Source: Symbiodinium natans (taxonomy: Eukaryota; Sar; Dinophyceae; Suessiales; Symbiodiniaceae). Taken from it: DNA of 64,000 nucleotides. The stretch covers positions 124,001 to 188,000 of the forward strand of contig CAJNDS010002208.1 of NCBI GenBank assembly GCA_905221605.1, read 5' to 3'. Under the pieces are notes generated by a model that was given only the letters and a program-made list of their open reading frames with translations, was not told the origin of the DNA and made no database searches. A program made the position numbers and the translations under genes. Of this stretch, positions 56,031-64,000 are shown one piece after another (within the stretch, counting starts at the first letter, position 1; each line of letters opens with the position of its first letter).

Positions 56031-57660
56031 TCACCAGCCACCCGATTCAGAGGCCGGTGTGTTAGCTTGTACCTGGTTCTCTTCTGCGACCCTGCATTCA
56101 AGGCACAGCCAAAACTAGATCCTAAAGGCAGCCCCTTTATGTGCTCTTTGATTGCTTTTGCAGTACACGAGCAGTTCATAATATGCAAAGAAGAGCAGCT
56201 CATGCATAAACAGGAACAGTTCATGCGCACGCACTATAACTTCACTAGCCACCACCAGACTGCCAGAGTAGCTCTTACAAATTCAAGGACCCTTCTCTAC
56301 AGACCCGAAAGGCACTCAGCCTGCTGCACACAACACTTTTACAAGTCCTAACCCAAGCCCTAAAACTTTAAACGCTCGAATGCCGGACTTTCCATGCTTG
56401 AGGTTTTCTCGGCCTAACCTACCAGGGTCGGGCCCCCCCCCCCATTGTGTAAGGCAGCGCTGCCCCCTTGAGGCATCCTTGCTTGTTCCCTGTTGAAGCT
56501 TGGCCAAGGCGCGTGGTCCAACAAGAGCACGGGGAAGCGAAGGCCTAGAGGATCAGATTCCCACCTAGAATCCTACAGAGATGCAGAAGGAGTCACCTCC
56601 GGAAACTCTCCAAGCTTCCCGGACTCACTCCAAACCTCCCACAAACCTCCCCGCAAGCCTCTGTGGGCTGTGGTTGCCGGCGCCATGGCTGCCACGGGCC
56701 TGGCAGGGCAGTCGACACGCCATGAACGAGAAAATTTCTCAAGGGTTCGAGAACTAGTGGAAAGATCCATACTTCTGCTCTTATGTGGACTTCGCTAACT
56801 CAATGTGTCAGGGGTATCCCGGAATCCCCACCCACCGCGCCTCACTGGGGCTCGGCCCTCGCCTTGCCGCGCCCGCGGCGCACGCGCCTGCGCCGAGGCC
56901 AGGGAGGCCAAGGCCTCAGAGTCTGAAAGAAGTTCAAAGTTTGAAGGGACTCTGTTTCTGAGATGTCTGAGGAGAGTCACTGAGTTCGGAAAAGATTGGG
57001 CACCGTTGGGCACGGGTCACAGCTTCAGGAATACATCTGAAAATGGAAGTTGAGTTTCCACAACGAGACCCAGCCTGCTCGGCTTTGAGGGAAGCGATTG
57101 TCAGCACTGCCAAAGAGAAACCTCAGAATTTCGAAGGCGCAATATTTAATATTTCAGGTACGGCCAGAAAGAATACCTCAGAGTACAACCTGCGACAGTG
57201 TAGGCCGCGGCGGCAGCGACTGGCATGAAACCAGGTTGACTGACGTTCTTCAGAGCTCGTGTAAGGAGAAGCTATGCTGCACCAAGTATTGACGTATGGT
57301 AGGCTCACCAGTGCTTTGTGTGTCTAATTTGGGGCTGCAAAGTGCCGCGGAATCAGAGAAGCACAGTGCCTGTCGGCTCTTGCATCGTCAGAGGCTTCGA
57401 GAGCACCACGTGCCCAACAAGCTCACAAAGGTCCTTTGTGCCCAGCAGAGCTCAGGCAGATCCCGTGAAGCTGCGTTGGTTCGCATTCTATACACAGCCA
57501 TACGTGGGCCGAATGACTTTTCAGTCAGGCCCGCGGAACAGCGGCTTCTGAGCGATTGAGTCACTACTGCCCAGCCTCATTAAAGGAATTCTGGGAGCGG
57601 TTTGGACTCAGCCACGCTACTGGCACGCTACTGACTCGGGGCTTCTCTGGCTCCCTGGAT
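56031..57660. other. No recognised gene
   Basis: Contains a C-homopolymer at 56436-56445. A minus frame near 56965-56830 (SNFELLSDSEALASLASAQA) could be an exon. Nothing else is supported. Confidence 0.35.
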
Positions 57661-57677
57661 CGGCCTGACCCGAGAGA

Positions 57678-57836
57678 ACACACGCGCGCGCGCACACACA
57701 CACACACACACACATGCACACATGCACGGGCAACAAATGCTCAAGCCCAAGACAAGCTGGCCTCTCGCTACCTGCCAGGCGAACATGTCAGGAGAAAAGA
57801 AAAAGAGAGAGCGAGAGAGAGAGAGAGAGAGTGAGC

Positions 57837-57878
<42 letters not shown>

Positions 57879-57895
57879 CAGAGAGAGCGAGCGAG
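57678..57895. repeat. (CA)n and (GA)n microsatellites
   Basis: CACACA runs at about 57690-57720 and GAGAGA/GAGCGA runs at about 57801-57895. Frames here are Arg/Glu or Leu/Ser shadows. Confidence 0.93.
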
Positions 57896-57929
57896 CATGT
57901 CAGGGTGGCGTGTGTGTGGGAGAGAGCTA

Positions 57930-58080
57930 AAACTTGACTTGAGCGCGGCCTTAAAGGCTGCGAGTCTTCCTCCACCTTCTGACGTACATGCAGAGCCTCG
58001 GCATGCCCTTCCCGGATTTGCACAAACGAACATTCAGTCATTCTCGTTGCGCTCACAATAGCACTAAAAACATTCATCCT

Positions 58081-58115
<35 letters not shown>

Positions 58116-58550
58116 CCACGCATGACCCCCCCGAAGGGAGGCCGCCCCCAGGGGCGCGTGCTGGTCTCGGGTCTGTTGGTATGGCTCTCTCTCTCTCTCT
58201 CTCTCTCTTTCCATTCTTTTCCTCTCTTTCTGCAGCTTCGGAGCAGCTTGAAGTGGTAGTAGATCGCAGGCAAGACCTCTCACTTTCTCTCTGCGATTCT
58301 CTGCGAGAGACAGGAGCGGGCGCTCTGCATTGTGTGGGAACTTGTGGGAACACTCGCCAGGAACTGCTTTTTCATGTGCCCCGGCCAACTGGTCGAGCAG
58401 CAGCATCAGCAAGGCGCTGTCGGCCTCTATGAGAGTAAGAGGGGGGCCAAGTCTCGGCCATTGTTCGTCACATGTGGCATCTGGCACTATAGGCTGCTGG
58501 CCCAGTGCTGCTGCATAACCTGCAGATAACAAGCAAACTCTAAATTGCAT
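57930..58550 (-). CDS. Uncharacterised exon candidates around a TC/hairpin repeat
   Basis: Minus-strand exons: about 58540-58340 (TCDEQWPRLGPPLTLIEADS then LLMLLLDQLAGAHEKAVPGE) and about 58045-57945 (MTECSFVQIREGHAEALHVR then QKVEEDSQPL). Between them lies a (TC)n - GC-rich hairpin - (TC)n block (58088-58211) related to 49400-49480. Function unknown. Confidence 0.35.
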
Positions 58551-58559
58551 AATCTTGCG

Positions 58560-59680
58560 CAGCCTTCAGAAAGAAAGAAACAAAGAACGTCGAAAGCTGC
58601 CAAGAAAGCGACTTTCATCCAAGTCCTGATCTCGCTGCCAATCAGAAGAACCTCTCAGCGCGACTCCGCTCACACATGTGAGCACTATGTCATTATTTAG
58701 AACTTAGACACTTAGACACTTAGGCACATGTGAGCACATGATTCACATGATACGCACAAATCACTTCACACGGCCCTTGCACTCGGGGAATTCTGGGACT
58801 CGTGGCAATCACAGAAAATCCGTAGAGGCGCCGGACCTGAGTTGAAGGCTTATGAAGGCTTTTCATGCCTTTTCTTGCTTCATTGTGGGGTGGGGGAGAG
58901 GGCATCATCCAAGCACCGCGCTTTGGCGACCCATCCTGGCCATGCTTTGACTGTCGAAACTGCATATGAAACAGTTCTGCATGGTTTATCAAGTTTATCT
59001 CATTCTCTTTTGCCTCCGACTCTCGGTTCTGGCGGTTCTTGGGTGCCTGGAGCTCCTAGGCTATTGGCGATGAAGAGGCCCTCGTTCAAGGGCGTGAGAA
59101 GAACGACCTTGAAGTCTCGCTGTCTCTCGCTCCAGTCTCTCGCTCAAGTGGACACTGCAGGCCCTGGCCACGAGTGGCAAGGTCCACTTGTGCTGCTGGT
59201 TCAAAGCAAAACACAACATGACCTGAGCAGCGCATATCAGGTCACGCCTGATTCGATGTCTGGTTGAGTCAGAACGTTCAGCGTCTAAGTCTGAAGCCGT
59301 AAAAGTGTAAGGCACGTGGTGCGCAATGAGCTCGCCAGACGTCCAGCCTAAGCGCCATGTCTTCCATCATGCATAGACAACTTGAGAAATACCAAATACC
59401 AAACAGGCACGCAGGGCCTGTACTGTTAAGGGCCTTGCCGGGTGACATCGCACACCAGCCGGGGCCCAAGGCTATCGCCACCTCAATTCCCGAAGCTTCT
59501 CGAAGCATCTCTCTACAAAACCCTCATTGAACCCATGCATCCTCAACATGCCAACGGCCTCAAGCACATAGATGCTGCAAAGGTGGAACTGCGCAGCGCT
59601 AACACCTTGACAGGGCTGCGTGACTGCGCTGACGCTGCGCACCCGTTTGGGCACTCGCAAGTCTCCAACGTGGCAAAATT
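58560..59680 (-). CDS. Uncharacterised exon candidates
   Basis: Minus-strand segments: about 59590-59475 (FHLCSIYVLEAVGMLRMHGF, NEGFVERCFEKLRELRW), about 59235-59150 (QVMLCFALNQQHKWTLPLVA) and about 59108-59050 (VVLLTPLNEGLFIANSLGAP; preceded by TTCAAG). Helical, Leu-rich segments of this kind occur in dinoflagellate organellar RNA-binding repeat proteins, but no signature is decisive. Confidence 0.35.
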
Positions 59681-59689
59681 TCGGGGCCG

Positions 59690-61620
59690 TAGTGGTCGTT
59701 CACCAGGAGGGCGACCTGGACTGAAGAAAGCTCCAAACAGCTCCGTGACATTCGTGATATTGATCTGATATTGGAGAACTACAAGTGTCTGAGGGGCCGC
59801 AAGCTTCGGCCTTGGGCTTTTCTGAGTCGCCGCACGCCCTCAAAAAAAACAGCGAGGTAAGCGAAGAGGATGCACCAAGAGATCCTCGGATGCCCGCCAG
59901 TGCGAGCATGAGTATACGAAAGCACAGTGCGCTTACACTGCCGAACACACCGGACTCTCCAGGACCCATGGCCATGCATGGGAAGGCGGCTGCAGCTCGA
60001 CACGGCCTGTGTGAGATGCCAGCATGTGTTCGTGCTAGATCTCTGCACGCAACATCCGCTGCTTGAGTGCTCCAGCCGCTCCAGCCTTGTTTTCCCGTTG
60101 AGATCTTCGATGGTGCCACGGGTATTTCGGAAGCCTTGGGAGAGCGGCATTCTGGTAAGTTGTCAAACTTCAAAGCAAAGCAATCACAAGAAACACCATG
60201 CCACTGAAAGTCAAATGCACGGACTTGGAGTAGGTGCTGATTTGGACACGCAGGTAGTGGCGGGAATGAAGGAGACTAGACATTTGACAGTGCAGAGAAA
60301 GTGGTGGCACCCGGGTAATTGCCGGTGTGGTGTCATGCATGAGTATATGCCGGGTCCACTGGAACTAAGACATGAATTCGGCCATCCAACAACACGCTTG
60401 GTCGATGGCTCAAGTTGGTCGCCTAAAAGATGACGACTGTTGCTACTTTGTGGCGAAGCAGCTATTGACCCGAGATCTCTTCTTTGTCTTGCGCTTCAGG
60501 GTTCGCAGTAGCACATCCTGTGATAATAGATGTTGTGATTGGCAGTAGAACTCCTGAGGAAGATTCCTTGGTTTTTCTGGCCAAAGGAGTTGACACATCG
60601 GTTCATCTCCATTTAGCCTGAGAAATGTTGCCATCCCATCCGCAGTTCCTGTTGGCCAATCCAGACCACAAGAGAGACCGTTCCCGCGCGCGCTTTCGCA
60701 ACATCTCGAACATCCTCATTGCGCTTCCAAATAAGGACCACGGAAGTATCCACGGTGGTCTAAGGGCTTGAACATCAACCATATCAAGCTGCAGGGAGTT
60801 CACTCATGCTGCAGCTACCCTTGCGCCCTGGGAAGGCCCAGTGCAGCCTGAGGCCGTCACCATATCGCCGGAAAACAGCTAGCCACGTGCCATGAGAGCT
60901 TAAAAAGGAAAGCAACTTTGAGAGCTTCCTTTGCATTCCTTGCATGAACCGCACGTTGAGAGGTGCTTTGCTGCTGACCGGAGCTGAAGGCTGGGACCAA
61001 AAAGCACGTATTTCGATGCGTGAGTTAGGTTCGAGCTATTCCTGGGCCTTGTTCGGACGGAGAAGTGAGTGGGTGTGTGCAGGCCTTGCATGCACAGCTT
61101 CATCCCGCGAAGTGCGAAGGCTTGCGGCATGGCTGCAAACCTTTTCTCTGGCAGTCATTCCCTTGAGGAAGGTCCTGGAGAGAGTGAAACCTCTTCTCAG
61201 CCGTTTCTAGCACATTGCAACTAGCACATTGCAACCACAAAGCTCCCGACTTTGGGGTACTTTGTTGGCCATTGGCCTCTCAGGCCCCAAGCTCATCCCA
61301 AGTGCATCGGCCCGGCGCCAATCACGAGCCGGCACGGACGAGGCACCTAAGGACTCTGAGGCTACAACTACCAGTGACCAAACCTCTCCTACCACTCTGA
61401 AATCGCAGCAAACGCGGCTGCCACTGCTCAGAGCATCGGGCTCGGAGCAGCTCTTCATACAACTCCTTCCCGTTGCCCCGCATGCCGCCCTCGGGCTTCT
61501 GCGAGTCGATCTGCCAAGCTGGGGGAAGGAAGCCCTTTCACATCCTTTCACCGAAGCCTCTTTGGATGGTTTCTGGGAAAACGCCACTCTTTTTTCTCAA
61601 GACCATCTGACGTCAATGCA
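59690..61620. other. No recognised gene; one minus-strand candidate
   Basis: A candidate exon at about 60752-60640 on minus reads TSVVLIWKRNEDVRDVAKAR then GTVSLVVWIGQQELRMG. The plus frame 61229-61888 (219 codons) has no motif, and its second half is the shadow of the PDZ-like exons and the G-run. The rest is unassigned. Confidence 0.3.
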
Positions 61621-61626
61621 AAATCA

Positions 61627-61853
61627 TGAAACTCCGCGCAGGGCCTCCACAAGCAGATCGCCGGCTTTCACCTGCTCGCTAGATGCGACGTCTTGGCAAA
61701 AGGGTGGAGGGGGGGGGGGGGGGGGGGGGGGAAAGGGCCTGGCAAAGAGATGCTTTCCAGCCTGCTTGTCGGGATGGGCCTTGTTCCAGTCAAACAGCGC
61801 TCCTGTGTTGTGGATCGCCGCAATGCGCAGGCCATTGTGTTCCTTGAACCTCC
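61627..61853 (-). CDS. PDZ-like domain exons split by a 90-nt intron
   Basis: Exon 61853-61762 reads FKEHNGLRIAAIHNTGALFD then WNKAHPDKQ; exon 61671 onward (to the AG/GC donor near 61645, or to 61627) reads VKAGDLLVEA. Joined, they give the 'G-L-x-(I/V)-x-x-I-x-x-x-G-x-x-x-x-W-N-x-x-x-P-D-x-x-V-x-x-GD-x-L-V-E' pattern typical of the PDZ domains very common in dinoflagellate proteins. The intron starts GC, ends AG, carries AGCAGG at both edges, and contains a 22-base C-run on the minus strand (61709-61731 on plus as G). Remaining exons of the gene were not identified. Confidence 0.58.
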
Positions 61854-62689
61854 CGGCAGTGGACTCTGGCATTCACAAGTCTCCCTGAGATCACGTCAGA
61901 AAATATCAGGACACTTGGGGCAAGGCGTGAAAGCGCCAAGCCGCCACTTGCCAGAACCCCCCGAGAGCATCACCTAGAAGGGAACAAAAGAACGTTAAGC
62001 CGTGAAACTCAGCGCCTCTGCAATCTCAGGGTGGTGTCTCTCACGCCCTATTCAGGCCCTATTCTGAAACAAAGTTAGAGAACAGCAAACGCATAGGAAA
62101 CAACAGCTAGCAGTTAGCGGAGTTAGTGTACGAATTACATTTGCGAGCATGCTCCTCGGTGCCCCGCATCGAACTCCTCTCCCAACGTCCGCTTAACATC
62201 GGCCATGGCACTGGGAGTAGACGGAATAGTAACTTGAATAGTAACGAAGAGTATGAAGTAGGCCTTGCAACGCTTAGCAACCCAAGCGGCTCCTTCTGGA
62301 ATCTGTTTGGTCAGTACTTCGGGGCCAATTCAAGGTGATGCAATCGGCCAGGCCAAGCACACACACACACAAAAGAGTGCCATCTGACCGGCGCCTGCCC
62401 ACGCTCCATGCAAGTCACTGTCCAAGATGTGCCGTGTCATTGTGGACGCTGTGGCTCAGCTTTTCTCCACCTCTGGAAGGCTCGCAACTCTCCTTTGGGA
62501 GGCTGCCGTGCTCGCTGCTCCTTTGGAGGCTCCAGCAATTGCTTGGAATTCTGAGTGACACAAAGGTGAGAGCAGAAAACGAACGGAAAATTGGGGATGG
62601 GGGCCCACGTCCTGCTGCGGGAAGCAAGCCAAGCAGTTTCTATTGTTGGTGCTGAAATTGATTTTGATGTTGCTTGATGCTCCGATGCT

Positions 62690-62906
62690 GCTTGATGCCG
62701 TCGTCGTCGTCGTCGTCGTGGTCGTCGGCGTCGTCGTCGTCGTGGTCGTTGTGGTCTTGGTCGTCGCGGTCTTGGTCGTCGCGGTCTTGGTCGTCGTCTT
62801 CTTGGTCATCGTCGTCGTGGTCGTCGTCGTCCTGGTCGTGGTCGTGGTCGTGGTCGCGGTCGCGGTCGTGTTCGTGGTCATCGTGGTCGTTGTCGTGGTC
62901 GTGGTC

Positions 62907-62958
<52 letters not shown>

Positions 62959-62960
62959 AC
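62690..62960. repeat. (GTC/GTGGTC)n followed by (CTG)n trinucleotide repeats
   Basis: GTC and GTGGTC units run from 62699 to about 62908, then about 16 CTG units (62909-62957). The Val-only, Ser/Trp-only, Thr-only and Gln-only frames over it are shadows; the (CAG)n on minus would read poly-Gln if translated. Confidence 0.95.
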
Positions 62961-64000
62961 TTTCTAGGGAGTTCGCGCCAAGATCTGAGTGGTTAGTCAA
63001 GGCTTGTTCGTTCTTGCTGAGCCTCCTCCCCTTTTGGAAGGTGGCCCATGGGAGGGCTCGCTGAATCTGCGAGCAAGCCCACAGAACTCCCAAATGTTGA
63101 AGCAACAAAATCTGCAAAAACACCGAAGAACCACTTCACGGACTGCACATATGCAAGCCTCATCAAGGCATCATGCATTCACCGCACACGGCTTGTGTTT
63201 AGGATAGGCATATATAACTTCTTTCTGTACAATGTCCTCTGTACACACTACTCACCTCACTGGTCGTCAACTCCCCTTCGGCCCAAGGCAGAGCTGGAGC
63301 GGAACGCTCGGCGCTTCTCAAAAGCTCTCCAGCTCTCAAGAGGTGCAGCCGAAGTGGAACCTGGCATTCGAAAAGTTCTCAAGTCACTCTGACAGCAGTT
63401 CCACACAGCCCCATTTTTCAATCTTCGCGTTAGTGCTAGTGCATGTTGAAAGCAGACGCACAGAAGGCGTTCTCTACATTCTCACAACCAAACAATTGCA
63501 CCCGGCTTCGGCTGCCCTTCGGGCACTGCCTGTTTGTTTCAGCAGCGCCCACTCCGCGTGTCTTCGACTTGTAGCGGTCTTCCGTGATCGGCGCCAAAGA
63601 TCTTAAACGAGGCCGGGAGCGTCTTCACATCGCCTGCTCCGCACTGCTCAGAATGAATGTCCAGAGCTCCGCTTCGCGGAGATGAGGATAAGTCTATATA
63701 AAAATGAGCCGCGCGCCCTTCGGGTCGGCCCATCGGCAAAATCTAGTTCAGGCCGTCACATACTACGAGCCAGCCTGCAAAGCTTTTTGGATATTGACTA
63801 TCGTCCGCTGCCTCACACAATGCAAAACTTTTCTTTGCACTCTCGATACCTTGGTACACTCACAGCGACCAGAAACATCAAGAAAAAAAGCCAGTTCTTT
63901 GTTGAGACAAAAGCGAAGACATGTCTATGTGCTGTGGCGTCGTGCGAGGTGCTCTGCTCAACCTGGTGGAACCTCCAGATCATGTACGCACCGGGTTCCT
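62961..64000. other. One weak exon candidate; otherwise nothing recognised
   Basis: A minus frame at about 63680-63545 (GDVKTLPASFKIFGADHGRP) looks protein-like, and a plus frame near 63275-63392 (KAELERNARRFSKALQLSRG) is helical. Neither is recognised. The last 250 bases show nothing. Confidence 0.3.

Overview
The window looks like nuclear DNA of a dinoflagellate, probably a Symbiodinium-like or Suessiales-type lineage. Long open frames are almost absent. Recognisable proteins are split into many short exons (about 30-540 nt). Introns mostly begin GC, sometimes GT or GA, end AG, and usually carry AGG at both edges. Simple repeats, homopolymer G/C runs and degenerate TTTAGGG repeats are abundant. 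No ribosome binding sites, operons, CRISPR arrays, rRNA or tRNA genes were seen. Species cannot be fixed from the sequence alone.

Layout: 1-1762 is a 57-bp minisatellite that runs off the left edge. 1763-6400 is an AT-rich island with a decayed retroelement (3090-3880) and a 13-bp GC-rich minisatellite (5390-5850). From about 8.4 kb rightwards every gene I could recognise is on the minus strand: a GMC (choline-dehydrogenase-like) oxidoreductase (13104-8431), a LiaF/YvqF-like beta-repeat domain gene (17700-16989), an RCC1-repeat protein (43331-39429), an ABHD17-type alpha/beta hydrolase (52577-48800), a HAD-type phosphohydrolase (55536-53889) and PDZ-like exons (61853-61627). Between them lie many shorter minus-strand exon candidates that I cannot name. 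This is the one-directional gene array expected of dinoflagellates.

Mobile and repeated DNA: a 1.76-kb inverted-repeat element with a telomere-like core (24399-26156), a 569-bp tandem duplication (26870-28006), a 500-bp polypyrimidine tract (28900-29410), a 1.4-kb AT-rich TIR element inside (TA)n (37217-38640), and a 5'-truncated LINE with a 14-bp target-site duplication (46192-46800) inserted in a minus-strand gene region.

The recognised genes do not form one pathway: they are housekeeping or signalling types (osmolyte/alcohol oxidation, lipid-thioester hydrolysis, phosphate ester hydrolysis, RCC1 scaffold). Exon edges were placed by eye, by translation, motif recognition and reading-phase matching, with no transcript or search, so individual edges may be off by a few bases. 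I saw no convincing undescribed defence or biosynthetic system. The most interesting signals are the two inverted-repeat elements and the direct repeats flanking the introns.
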